From: Proteles cristata cristata
Lineage: Eukaryota > Chordata > Mammalia > Carnivora > Hyaenidae
Assembly (NCBI GenBank): GCA_017311185.1
Contig: JAESUZ010002881.1
Span: 620,001-684,000, forward strand
Length of the DNA stretch: 64,000 nucleotides
Reading direction: 5' to 3'
Shown: in pieces, positions 35,034-45,310 of the stretch
How the letters are laid out: each line of letters starts with the position of its first letter
How positions within the stretch are numbered: the stretch's first letter is position 1
Notes under the pieces: generated by a model
Seen by the model: only the letters and a program-made list of their open reading frames with translations
What the model was told of the DNA's origin: nothing
Database searches by the model: none
Program-made: the position numbers and the translations under genes

Positions 35034-38000
35034 TCAAGTTCCTCCTAATCCTCCTCTACGTGCACACATATGATATTTGTCCTTCTCTGCCTGACTTATT
35101 TCGCTCAGCATAACACCCTCAAGGTCCATCCATGTTGCTACACATGGCCAGATTTCATTGTTTCTCATTGCCATGTAGTATTCCATGGTATAGATAAACC
35201 ACATCTTCTTGATCCACTCATCTGTTGATGGACACTTAGGCTCTTTCCAGGTTTTAGCTATTGTGGAGAGTGCTGCTATGAACATTGGGGTACATGTGCT
35301 CCTATGCATCAGCATTTCTGTATCCCTTGGGTAAATTCCTAGCAGTGCTATTGCTGGGTCCTAGGGGAGTTCTATTGTTAGTTTTCTTAGGAACCTCCAC
35401 ACTGTTTTCCAGAGGGGCTGTACCAGTTTACATTCCCACCAACAGTGTAGGAGGGTGCCCGTTTCTCCACATCCTCGCCAGCATCTAGAGTTCTCTGATT
35501 GGCTCATTTTAGCCACTCTGACTGGCGTGAGGTGGTATCTCAGTGTGGTTTTGATTTGTATTTCCCTGATGAGGAGGGATGCTGAGCATCGTTTCATGTG
35601 TCTGTTGGCCATCTGAATGTCCTCTTTGGAGAAGTGTCTGTTCATATCTTCTGCCCATTTCTTCACTGGGTTGTTTTTCAGGCGTGTAGTTTGGTGAGTT
35701 CCTTATAGATTCTTGATATTAACCCTTTATCTGATATGTCATTTGCAACTATCTTTTCCCATTCCGTTGGTTGCCTGTTAGTTTTCTGGGTTGTTTCCTT
35801 TGCTGTGCAGAAGCTTTTAATCTTGATGAGGTCCCAACAGTTTGTGTTTGCTCTTGATTCCCTTGCTTTTGGGGATGTGTCAAGTAAGAAGTTGCTGCGG
35901 TGGAGGTCAAGGAGGTGGTTTCCTGCTTTCTCCTCTAGGGTGTTGATAGTTTCCTGTCTCACATTCAGGTCCTTTATCCATTTTGAGTTTATTTTTGTGC
36001 ATGGTGTGAGAAAATGATCTAGTTTCATTCTTCTGCATGTTGCTGTCCAGTTCTCCCAACACCATCTGTTAAAAAGGCTGTCTTTTTTCCATCGGATATT
36101 CTTTCCTGCTTTGTCAAAGATTAGTTGGCTGTATACTTTTGGGTCCACTTCTGAGTTCTCAGTTCTGTTCCATTGTTCTATGTGTCTGTTTTTGTGCCAA
36201 TACCATACTGTCTTGATGATGACAGCTTTGTAGTAGAGGCTAAAGTCTGGGATGGTGATCCCTCCCGTTTTGGTTTTATTTTTCAGGATTACTTTGGCTA
36301 TTCGGGGTCTTTTGTGGTTCCATACAAATTTTTGGATAGTTCTAGTTTTGAGAAGTATGCTGGTGCAATTTTGATGGAAATTGCCTTGAATGTGTAGAGT
36401 GCCTTAGGTAGTAATGACATCTTAACTATATTTATTCTTCCTATCAATGAGCGTGGAATGTTCTTCCATTTCTTTGTGTCTTCTTCAATTTTGTTCATAA
36501 GTTTTCTATACATTTCATCATACAGATCTCTTGTATCCTTGGTTAGGTTTATTCCGAGGTATTTTATGGTTTTTTGTGCTAGTGAATGGGATCAGTTTCT
36601 TGATTTCTCTTTCTGTTGCTTCATTGTTGGTGTATAAAAATGCAACAGATTTCTGTACGTTGATTTTATACCCTGTAACTTGGCTGAATTCTTGGATCAG
36701 TTCTAGTAGGCTTCTGGTGGAGTCTGTCGGGTTTTCGATGTAGAGTATCATGTCATCTGCAAAGAGGGAAAGTTTGACTTCCTCTTTGCCAATTCTGACG
36801 ACTTTGATTTCCTTTTGGTGTCTGATGGCTGATGCTAGGACTTCCAGCACTATGTTAAATAACAGTGGTGAGAGTGGGCATCCCTGTCGTGTTCCTGATC
36901 TCAGGGGGAATGCTCTCAGTTTTTCCCCATTGAGGATGATGTTAGCTGAAGGCTTCTCATAGATGGCTTTGATGATGTTTAAGTAGGTTCCTTCTATCCC
37001 AACTTTCTCGAGAGTCTTTATTAAGAAGGGATGCTGTATTTTGTCAAATGCTTTTTCTGCATCTATTGACAGGATCATATGGTTTTTATCTTTTCTTTTA
37101 TCGATATGATGTATCACATTGATTTGCGAATGTTGAACCAGCCCTGTAACCCAGGAATGAATCCCACTTGATCTTGGTGGATGATTCTTTTTATATGCTG
37201 CTGGATTCGATTTGCAAGGATCTTGTTGAGGATTTTTGCATCCGTATTCATCAAGGATATTGGCCTGTAGTTCTCTTTTTTTGCTTGATCTCTCTCTGGC
37301 TTGGGAATCAGAGTGATGCTGGCTTCATAAAATGAATCGGGGAGTTTTCCTTCGATTTCTTTTTTTGGAATAGCTTGAGAAGAATTGGGATTAATTCTGT
37401 TTTAAATGTCTGGTAGAATTCCCCAGGGAAGCCATCAGGTCCAGGGCTCTTATTTGTTGGGAGATTTTTGATCACTGATTCCATCTCTTCACTCGTTATG
37501 GGTCTGTTCACGTTTTCTATTTCTTCCCATGTGAATTTTGGTAGTGAGTGTGTGTTTAGGAATTTGTCCATTTCTTCTAAGTTGTCCAATTTGTTGGCAT
37601 ATAATTTTTCATAGTATTCCCTGATAATTGCTTGTATTTCTGAGGGGTTGGTTGTAATAAGTCCATTTTCATTCATAATTTTGTCTCTTTGGGTGCTCTC
37701 TCTTTTCTTTTGGATAAGTCTGGCTAGAGGTTTGTCCATTTTGTTTACTTTTTCAGAAAACCAACTCTTGGTTTCATTGATCTGTTCAATAGTTTCTTTG
37801 GTCTCTATGTTGTTTATTTCTGCTCTAATTTTTACTATTTCTCTTCTTCTACTGGGTTTAGGGCATTCTTGTTGCTCTACCTCTAGTTCCTTTAGATGAG
37901 CTGTTAGATTTTGGACTTGCGCTTTTTCTAATCTCTTGAAATAGGCCTGGAGAGCAATGTACTTTCCTCTTAGCACTGCCTTTGCCACATCCCATAGATT

Positions 38001-38873
38001 TTGAATTGTTGTGTTTTCATTTTCATTGGTTTCCATATATTTTTTAATTTCATCTCTAATTGCCTGATTGGCCCATTCATTCTTCAGAAGGGTGTTCTTT
38101 AACCTCCATGTTTTTGGAGGTTTTCCAGACTTCTTCCTGTAATTGATTTCAAGTTTCAAAGCATTGTGATCTGACAGTGTGCATGGTATGATCTCTATAC
38201 TTTTATATTTATTGAGGGCTGCTTTATGTCCCAGTATGTGATCTATCTTGGAGAATGTGCCATGCGCACTTGAGAAGAAAGTAAATTCCCTGGCGTCAGG
38301 ATGTAAAGTTCTAAATATATCCGTCAGGTCCATCTGGTCCAATGTGTCTTTCAAGTCTGCTATTTCTTTAGTGATTTTCTGTCTAGTTGACCTATCCATT
38401 GCTGTAAGCGGAGTATTCAAGTCCCCTGCTATTAGCACATTCTTATCTAGAAGCTTGTTTCTGTTTGTGATTAATTGTTTTAGATATTTAGGTGCTCCCA
38501 TATTCGGTGCGTAGACATTTATGATTGTTAGTTCTTCCTGATGGATGGACCCTGTAATTATTATGTAGTGCCCTTCTTCTTCTCTTGTGATTGTCTTTAA
38601 TTTAAAGTCCAGTTTGTCTGATATAAGTATCGCTACTCCGGCTTTCTTTTGATTTCCTGTAGCATGATATATATTTCTCCATTCCCTTACTTTTAATCTG
38701 AAGGTATCTTCCCATCTAAAGTGAGTTTCTTGTAGACAGCCTATAGATGGATTTTGTTTTTTAATCCATTCTACTACCCTATGTCTTTTGATTGGAGCAT
38801 TCAGCCCATTTACATTCAGTGTTATTGTTGAAATCTCTGGGTTTAGAGTCTTTGTATCTTTTGTAGGGTTCAT
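35034..38873 (-). pseudogene. L1 ORF2 (endonuclease-reverse transcriptase), disabled
   Basis: ORF2p nicks target DNA and reverse-transcribes L1 or SINE RNA there. The first 521 codons are open (38873-37308) and hold the APE-type endonuclease with N20, E49 (QETH), D151/N153 (GDLN), D211 and D235/H236 (SDHN), then [14 protein letters not shown] at the start of the reverse transcriptase. The RT core with FADD (36763-36752) is in the next frame, and the C-terminal cysteine motif C-x3-C-x7-H-x4-C (RCWRGCGE...) near 35510-35450. Apparent lesions: minus 1 in a T7 run (37360-37366), minus 4 (about 37117-37124), plus 1 in a T6 run (36570-36575), minus 4 (about 36338-36342), TGA (35680-35678) with minus 4 beside it, and TAG (35363-35361). 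The total span suits about 1,280 codons, the family norm. The start ATG lies 46 nt past the ORF1 stop. Confidence 0.95.
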
Positions 38874-38919
38874 GTTTGTGGTGGTGTCTCTGGAATCTTT
38901 GTTCCTTGCAACCTTTCCT

Positions 38920-39768
38920 TCAGAGCATCCCCCTCAGGATTTCTTGTAGGGCTGGCTTCGTGGTGACAAATTCTTTCAATTTCTGTTTGTTTGGAAAGGT
39001 TTTTATCTCTCTTTCTATTTTGAATGACAGGCTTGCTGGATAGAGGATTCTTGGCTGCATATTTTTATTGTTCATCACATTGAAGATCTCCTGCCATTCC
39101 TTTCTGGCCTGCCACGTTTCAGTAGATAGGTCTGTCAGCACTCCGATAGGTTTCCCTTTGTATGTGAGGGCCCTTTTCTCCCTAGCTGCTTTCAAAATTC
39201 TCTCTTTGTCCTTGTATTTTGCCATTTTTACGATGATATGTCGTGCAGAAGAACAATTCAAGTTATACCTGAGGGGAGTCCTCTGAGCCTCTTGTATTTC
39301 CACATTGACTTCCTTCCCCAGGTCGGGGAAGTTCTCTGCTATAATTTGTTCCAGGACTCCTTCAGCACCTTTCCCTCTCTCTTCCTCTTCTGGGATTCCT
39401 ATGATACGGATATTGTTGCGTTTGACTGTGTCGCTGAGCTCTCGAATTCTTCTTTCCTGTTCCTGGATCACTTTGTCTCTTTTTTTGTCAGCTTCTTGTT
39501 TTTCTAGAATGGTGTCTTCTAAATCACTTATTCTCCTTTCTGCCTCTTCAATCCGTGCATTGGAGGCCTCTAATTTATTATGGATCTCATTTATCGCATT
39601 TTTTAATTCTTCATGCCTATTTTTATTTTCCATTCTGTCTGTAGCCATAGTTTCTTTGATGTCCCCTATGTTTTTTTCAAGCCCTGCTATTAATTTTACC
39701 ATTATTATTCTAAAATCTTGTTCACTTATGCTGCTGATATCTGTTTTGAGCAGTTCATTAGCTGTCAT
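38920..39768 (-). CDS. L1 ORF1p-like frame, 282 codons
   Basis: ORF1p is the trimeric RNA-binding chaperone that coats L1 RNA in the cytoplasm. Seen here: an N-terminal Lys/Glu-rich coiled coil (about residues 30-115, for example [18 protein letters not shown]), an RRM-like domain beginning [14 protein letters not shown] (about 116), the conserved [22 protein letters not shown] and [15 protein letters not shown] stretches, and the C-terminal domain with QARKEW and [12 protein letters not shown]. This start is the second in-frame Met. The more likely native ATG is 45 nt upstream at 39813, but TGA at codon 4 (39804-39802) cuts it off. From 39813 the frame would give 297 residues, the usual size. 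So this is an otherwise intact ORF1 reachable only by reinitiation or leaky scanning. Confidence 0.85.
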   Translation of the reverse strand: MTANELLKTDISSISEQDFRIIMVKLIAGLEKNIGDIKETMATDRMENKNRHEELKNAINEIHNKLEASNARIEEAERRISDLEDTILEKQEADKKRDKVIQEQERRIRELSDTVKRNNIRIIGIPEEEERGKGAEGVLEQIIAENFPDLGKEVNVEIQEAQRTPLRYNLNCSSARHIIVKMAKYKDKERILKAAREKRALTYKGKPIGVLTDLSTETWQARKEWQEIFNVMNNKNMQPRILYPASLSFKIEREIKTFPNKQKLKEFVTTKPALQEILRGML

Positions 39769-39813
39769 TTCTTCTTGGAGTTTCTTTGGAGGAGAGCTCT
39801 TTCATTTTGTCAT

Positions 39814-41041
39814 TTTAGTTAGCTTTCCGGCTCTTGTTGGTTTTAAAGACCTGTTATGCTCTCTGTTTCTATGAGCGATGCTATATCCAAGAAGACTCTG
39901 ACTTTCCAGGGCCTATCCTTTCAGAGATTGTTTTTTGAATGGTATCCCTTGGTCTCTCTTGTTGGGACCGTAGTTATTTTATTTTCCTATTCGTAGTGAT
40001 ATTTGGGACTCTTCACCTTCTGTACTCTAGCTTGTTTCTTGAGGTAGCCCTCTTAGGCAGGGATGGGCGTGGCGTGATCCAATGCCTCAGGAAGGGGTTC
40101 TGCCTTGGCTGTTGTGGGGAAGAGATTGAGGTTGCTCCGGTCCCTTCTTGAACCCTGCACTGCAATTCACTTATTTTGGGCATGTCAACTCCCCGTTCCG
40201 GGGACGCAGCCGAAGTTGGTTGCACTCTTCAACCCAGGCCAGTTCCAATCTCCAAATCCCAGTCTGCGCGCCCAGCTGGAATTGCCTTGGACACAGCTTC
40301 CCAGGCAAACCCCTCGGGCAATTTCAGTCCCCCTGCCGAGCTCTGAGAGCGGAGTCAGCATCGCTGCTTCCTTCTCTGGGTCGGGCTGGCGCGCATGCGC
40401 GGGGGCTTGCCTGCCGGGTGCGCGTACCCCTAGCCCGCTGGAGTGAGGAAAACTCGATCCCTCTATGGCTCGTCATCTGAAACACGAACTCACAGGCAAG
40501 TTTCCCAGTCTTTAGCTCTTTGCCTTCCCTCTCGAGTTCCAGCCAGCCAGGAACACGGACGCCCGGTGTCAGCGCGGCTCTTTTAGGGGCCCCAGCCGCC
40601 CTGGAGCTACAATGGCGGCAGACGCGCCACTGCTCTGAAATCCAACCTCCAGGAGCGGCACAAAGAAGCAGTTTGTGTGCTCAGCTCCCCCCAGGACCAG
40701 TTGGCACTAGGGGACCTGGTGTGCAGGTATGTGGCAAGTGAGGTCTTTCTATGCACCGAGAGGAGGTTTTTCTGTTTCGGACTCTCTCCTTTTCCCCTCT
40801 CACTCCCCGCAGAGGGTGGAGGGGGATCGCCTCCTACCCTGGAGTCTCTGATCCCGACCCGATTTTACCTTCCCCGGTTCGCACTCACGTTAGAAGCCTT
40901 TCTCAGTGGATTCTGCGTCCTTTTTCTCCCAGTCTCTCAGGTTTTGTAAGGTTTCCAATGGCTTCAGATCTTTTCTGTGTGATGTATGGGTGCGAGTGCA
41001 AGTACGGAGCTCCTTACTTCTCCGCCATCTTGCCCTCCCCG
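39814..41041 (-). promoter_or_regulatory. L1 5' UTR / internal pol II promoter
   Basis: About 1.2 kb, the most GC- and CpG-rich DNA in the window (especially 40380-40460 and 40550-40640). In other mammals this region drives transcription from the first base of L1. Overlapping frames on the opposite strand reflect the high GC content. I found no internal tandem monomers like those of mouse L1. Confidence 0.85.
41022..41033 (-). promoter_or_regulatory. YY1-like site at the L1 5' end
   Basis: GCAAGATGGCGG on the minus strand, a good match to the YY1 core (AAGATGGCGG), 9-20 bases from the element's first base. Human L1 has a YY1 site in the same place that sets the transcription start. Confidence 0.75.
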
Positions 41042-41056
41042 GCTTATTAGTTGGTT
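41042..41056. repeat. Target-site duplication of full-length L1, right copy
   Basis: Perfect copy of 34775-34789, adjoining the L1 5' end. Confidence 0.96.
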
Positions 41057-41198
41057 CTAAGTCTGACAAAATAAAGCACTGTAGTCTTAGTGTTAGGAAT
41101 GTTTCATGCCATCATGATTATAAGATTGTGACAAGCAACCTAAGATATCTACCAGTGAGTATATTCAGATTGCACACATATATAAAGCTTTCTTAATA

Positions 41199-41411
41199 TT
41201 TATTTTTTTTACATTTTTTTCAATGTTTATTTTTGAAAGAGAGAGACAGTGTGCGAGCAGGAAAGAGGCAGAAAGAGAGGGAGACACAGAATCTGATGAA
41301 GGCTCCAGGCTCTGTGCTGACAGCGCAGCACTTCGGGCTTGAACACAGAACCACGAGATCATGACCTGAGCTGAAGTCAGATGCCTAACCAACTGAGCTA
41401 CCTAGGTGCCC
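41199..41411 (-). mobile_element. CAN SINE, antisense
   Basis: TTTTTTTCAATGTTTATTTT tail, GAGAGACAGTGTGCGAGC, GCTGACAGCGCAGCAC, GAGATCATGACCTGAGC and head GAGCTACCTAGGTGCCC. Confidence 0.94.
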
Positions 41412-41447
41412 TTCCTAAACTTATTAAATATAAAAACTATATATATT

Positions 41448-41664
41448 ATTATTTTTTAATGTTTATTTATTTCTAGGAAAGAGAGAGAGAGAGACAGCGT
41501 GAGCAGGGGAAGGTCAGAGAGAGGGAGTCACAGACTGAAACAGGCTCCAGGCTCTGAGCTGGCAGTCAGCACAGAGCCCGACACGGGGCTCGAACCCATG
41601 AACCGCGAGATCATGACCTAAGCGAAAGTCGGACACTTAACCGACTAAGCCACCCAGGCACCCC
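41448..41664 (-). mobile_element. CAN SINE, young 'TTCGCTTAGG' lineage, antisense
   Basis: GAGAGACAGCGTGAGCAGGG, GAGCTGGCAGTCAGCACAG, CTAAGCGAAAGTCGGACAC and head CCACCCAGGCACCCC. AAAAACTAT(A/G)TATATT flanks it at 41432-41447 and 41665-41680, one mismatch in 16. Confidence 0.97.
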
Positions 41665-41685
41665 AAAAACTATGTATATTTTATA

Positions 41686-41880
41686 AAAGTTTATTCATTT
41701 TTTTTGGAATGAGAGAGAGAGAGATAGTAGGGGAAAGATAGAAGGAGAGAGAGAATCCCAAGTAAGCTCCTTCCATCAATGCAGAGCCCAACATGGGACT
41801 TGAACCCATGAATCACGAGATATTGATCTGAGCCAAAATCAAGAGTCTGGCACTCAACCAACTAAGCTACCAGGCATACC
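41686..41880 (-). mobile_element. CAN SINE, older type, antisense
   Basis: GAGAGAGAGAATCCCAAG, CAATGCAGAGCCCAACATG, GGACTTGAACCCATGAATC and AAAATCAAGAGTCTGGCAC. The CAAGAGTC form marks the older subfamily. Confidence 0.9.
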
Positions 41881-42040
41881 AAAAATATATTTATTAAAAA
41901 TATAATGTAAACATAAAAATAGTAAGAGGTAAATTAACCTAAGCATCAAAAGTAAATTTGTATATACGAAGGAAAAAGAGTAATAAATATCTATATTAAA
42001 TTTATGGTATTACCATATTAATAAAAATCAATATATTCTT

Positions 42041-42260
42041 GGGGCGCCTGGGTGGCTCAGTCGGTTAAGCGTCCGACTTCAGCTCCAGTCATGATCTCAC
42101 AGTCCGTGGGTTCAAGCCCCGCATTGGGCTCTGTGCTGACAGATAACTCAGAACCTGGAGCCTGCTTCGGATTCTATGTCTCCCTCTCTCTCTGGCCCTC
42201 CCCTGCTCATGCTCTCTCTCTCTCTCTCAGAAATAAATAAAAACATTAAAAATTTTAAAA
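42041..42260 (+). mobile_element. CAN SINE, near consensus
   Basis: GGGGCGCCTGGGTGGCTCAG, GGTTAAGCGTCCGACTTC, GTGGGTTCAAGCCCCGC and AATAAATAAAAAC tail. AATATATTC occurs at 42030-42038 and 42266-42274. It represents the TTCAGCTC lineage. Confidence 0.96.
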
Positions 42261-42536
42261 AATTAATATATTCATATAATGAAATCAAAAAATTAAATAT
42301 ATGACTTATACAGCAACAACATTAATTTTTATGAAAAAATATAGGTCAAAAAGCATTTCAAAGGCTAAACGATATTATTTTTAAAAATTGAGCTTTTTCA
42401 ATAGCAATCTACTCTATGGACATTCTACATCAGGTTTAGGTATAAACAGAATAAGAGAACATCTGTAAATAGTTATGTTTTTCCTACCACCAAAGAAAGA
42501 CATTGATGGTTTACGGAACTGAGTTGAGACAGGTTT

Positions 42537-42728
42537 GGGGCCAGTGGGTGGCTCAGCTGGTTGAGTGTCCAACTTCAGTTCAGGTCATGATCTCATGATT
42601 CATGAGTTCCAGCCTTACATCAGGTTCTCTGCTATAAGCACAGAGCCTCCTTTGGATCCTCTGTCCCTGGTTCTCTCCGTCCCTACCCCCAGTCACGTGC
42701 TTGGTCTCTCTCAAACATATATAAAAAA
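42537..42728 (+). mobile_element. CAN SINE, diverged
   Basis: GGGGCCAGTGGGTGGCTCAG, CAACTTCAGTTCAGGTCATG and ATAAGCACAGAGCCTCC. The tail is short. GAGTTGAGA is present at 42521-42529 and 42731-42739, but seven bases separate the left copy from the SINE head. Confidence 0.9.
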
Positions 42729-43482
42729 GAGAGTTGAGAATGGTCAATTTGTCATGGTATTATGAATTTTGCAGTCAAACTGATTGGGATAAATTTCTGG
42801 TAACTTCAAGCTCTGTGAATAACTCAGTTTTCTATGTTATCTAATGTAACCTTAATTTCTTCATGTGTAAAATGAATATTTAAATTTGCCTTCTCATATT
42901 TTATAAGGAGAAAATAACATACTCCATACAAAGTTTGGTGCCTAGCATAACTACTCACTAAAATCTGTTAGTAGTTTGTAGCTGTAGCTTATTTAAAATT
43001 TAGACCAAACAAAATATAAAATTATTTATATTTGCTATAATTAGCCTTCCCAATTCCTCAGAATTCCGGCTAAATGGGTAACTAGGGAAAAAAATAAAGA
43101 AAACAAAATTTTAGGTAGCTAGGATATTACTGATGAAACAAAATAAATTTTCTGCAAAGCAATATTTAGCTAGGACAGTGTATTCTTTTTCTGCAATATT
43201 TCATTAAAAAAGAAAGTGTTAAAATTTATTAAAAATTTTAGGGATATGAAATTCCATTATTTTTAAGTATTTATGCCTGACTCTCATTTATTTTCTATTT
43301 TTTTTACTTATTTTGTTTTCATTGTTTAATTTTTATGTCTATAGTATAACTGACACTCATGAGCCTAGCACCTGCACAAGGAGAACTAGAACATTCTCAG
43401 GAGCTTGCAGCTCAGTCTTACTATGTTGTTACTCTACAACTTATGCTGTTTCCATCCAAAGGTTATCACAACCCTGGTTTAG
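42729..43482. other. Unassigned AT-rich DNA
   Basis: No gene or recognisable repeat. Confidence 0.45.
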
Positions 43483-43495
43483 CTGTGTTGTATTT

Positions 43496-43717
43496 TTAAA
43501 ATTTTTTTCATGTTTTATTTGTTTTTGAGAGAGAGAGAGACAGCATGAGCCGGGGAGGGTCAGAGAGAGAGAGAGGGAGACACAGAATCTGAGGACAGGC
43601 TCCAGGCTCTGAGCTGTCAGCACAGAGCCTGATGCAGGGCTTGAACCCACAAACCGTGAGATCATGACGTGAGCCAAAGCCGGACGCTCAACCGACTGAG
43701 ACACCTAGGCGCCCCAA
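43496..43717 (-). mobile_element. CAN SINE with 13-bp target-site duplication, antisense
   Basis: GAGACAGCATGAGCCGGGG, GCTTGAACCCACAAACCG, GAGATCATGACGTGAGCC and head CACCTAGGCGCCCC. CTGTGTTGTATTT is at 43483-43495 and 43718-43730. Confidence 0.96.
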
Positions 43718-43849
43718 CTGTGTTGTATTTCTGTGATTACTAAAGTTATGTTTCTTTTTGGGTTGTTTCTGTTGTTCTTGTTTAAATAGTTGACAACTCT
43801 GATGTTATTTTTATTTTCCTTCCTAATTCAAGGATGTTTGTAGAAAGTT

Positions 43850-44389
43850 AACCCCTAGTCAAGTTTCTTATGGAATCATTGATAGTTTATAAATGTCTCA
43901 TAAACTGTTTTTAGTGTCATATCTAAGAAAGCTTAGCCTGGCCAAATTTTTAAAAAGTTTCCTTTTTTGTCCTAGATGTTTTATGGTTTAAGTTTTGCTT
44001 TTAGATCTATGATCAAATTTGAGTCAAAATCTACATATATTATAACATATGGATTAAGTTCTTTTTACTTTGCATATAGATATCCAATGGTCCCCACACC
44101 ATTTATTTAAAAAAATGATCCAGTATCCGTGGAATTGCATTTCTACCTGTTAAGATCAATTTTCCGTTTATGTGTTTTCATTACACTTAATAGAATTGGA
44201 TTATTTGACTAAACATTAATACTGCACTATTTTGATTATTTCAGTTTCATAATAAGCCTTGAAATCAGATAGTGTTGGTACTACAACTTTGTTAATCAGT
44301 GTATAATAGGAAATATGTACTTAGAATAGTCAAAACAGTTTTTCTGTTGCTGATTTTAAAACTACTGATTTACCTTTGGCTTGTGAGTT
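43850..44389 (-). mobile_element. Ancient L1, ORF2 C-terminal region, antisense
   Basis: GATCTATGATCAAATTTGAG, TATAGATATCCAATGGTCC, CCACACCATTTATTTAAAA and GATAGTGTTGGTACTACAAC occur in the order expected of late ORF2 read backwards. The equivalent stretch in the full-length L1 is about 35960-36290. No frame survives. Confidence 0.65.
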
Positions 44390-44404
44390 GGCACTATTTT
44401 TTTT

Positions 44405-44621
44405 TAACTTTTTTTAATGTTTTATTTATTTCTAGGAGAGAGAGAGAGACAGCGTGAGCAGGGGAGGGTCAGAGAGAGAGGGAGTCACAGACTGAAACAG
44501 GCTCCAGGCTCTGAGCTGGCAGTCAGTACAGAGCCCGACGCGGGGCTCAAACCCACGAACCGCTAGATCATGACCCAAGCGAAAGTCGGACGATCAACCG
44601 ACTAAGCCACCCAAGCGCCCC
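44405..44621 (-). mobile_element. CAN SINE, young lineage, antisense
   Basis: GAGAGACAGCGTGAGCAGGG, GAGCTGGCAGTCAGTACAG, AAGCGAAAGTCGGACGATC and head CCACCCAAGCGCCCC. GGCACTATTTTTTTT is repeated at 44390-44404 and from 44622. Confidence 0.97.
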
Positions 44622-44639
44622 GGCACTATTTTTTTTAAA

Positions 44640-45310
44640 GTTTAGCTTTCTTGGTGTTTAATAAATATATAAATATATAAATTTATACCCTTATCAAATT
44701 TGTTAATTTTTCTGTATTTAATAAATAATTAGCTTCCCTATTCTCTTCTATATGTTTAATAACATTTTTAAACTCTTCCAAAATATTTAAAACTTCTGTA
44801 AGTCTGTTCATATATTTTTTTTTTTTCTATTTCTCAGACTGGGTAGTGTCTATTGAGCTATTTTAAGTTCACTAGCTATCCTTCAATCACAATTCTGTTA
44901 TGAAGTATACGAAATAACTTTTTTCATATTTTTTTAAATCAAAAATTTCCCTTTGGAGGGCACTTGGGTGGCTCAGTTGGTTAAGCGTCAGACTTTGGCT
45001 CAGGTTATGATCTCATGGTTCATAGGTTCGAGCCCCACATTGGGCTCTGTGCTGACAGCCAGCTCAGAGCCTGGAGCCTGTTTCAGATTCTGTCTCCTTC
45101 TCTCTCTGACCCTCCCCTGCTCACGCTGTCTCTCTCTCAGAAATAAATATTTTAAAATTTTAAAAAAATCTCCCTTTGGTTATTTTTATAATTTTACTTC
45201 TTTATTGAGATATCCTATCTTATCATTCCTTGAGAACATATTTTTAAAGTATTTTTATTTTACATTATACTACCTTTTAGGATCATCATACAATTGTTCA
45301 TATTAACTGT
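44640..45310 (-). mobile_element. Ancient L1/HAL1 ORF1 region, antisense, with SINE inside
   Basis: TTTCTCAGACTGGGTAGTG, GTTCACTAGCTATCCTTCA, then after the SINE TTTACTTCTTTATTGAGATA and CTTGAGAACATATTTTTAAA follow the layout of decayed ORF1 5' sequence. No frame remains. Confidence 0.5.
44957..45170 (+). mobile_element. CAN SINE with 9-bp target-site duplication
   Basis: AGGGCACTTGGGTGGCTCAG, GGTTAAGCGTCAGACTTTGG, AGGTTCGAGCCCCAC and CAGCCAGCTCAGAGCCTGG. TCCCTTTGG is at 44948-44956 and 45171-45179. Confidence 0.97.

Larger units (their letters stand above)
34836..41041 (-). mobile_element. Full-length carnivoran L1 retrotransposon
   Basis: About 6.2 kb on the minus strand: 5' UTR (41041-39814), ORF1 (39813-38920), a 46-nt spacer, ORF2 (38873-about 35034), 3' UTR ending in AATAAACTATTTGT and poly(A). 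It is bracketed by perfect 15-bp target duplications. The 5' end GGGGAGGGCAAGATGGCGG shows it is not truncated, which is unusual because most L1 copies lose their 5' end. ORF2 has several frameshifts and stops, so it cannot now move itself. Intact duplications and near-complete frames suggest an age within felid history. The 3' UTR matches the shorter L1 pieces at 19.4, 47.5 and 57.5 kb. Confidence 0.97.

Noticed and set aside
39305..39874. 189-codon ORF on the + strand
   Set aside because: It lies antisense to L1 ORF1, and its Ser/Leu/Ile-rich composition is what a reversed Lys/Glu-rich coiled-coil frame gives.
40105..41050. Overlapping + strand ORFs of 90-113 codons in the L1 5' UTR (an ORF0 analogue?)
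   Set aside because: The GC-rich, stop-poor 5' UTR explains several overlapping open frames at once. No single frame stands out and there is no splice or initiation context to prefer one.
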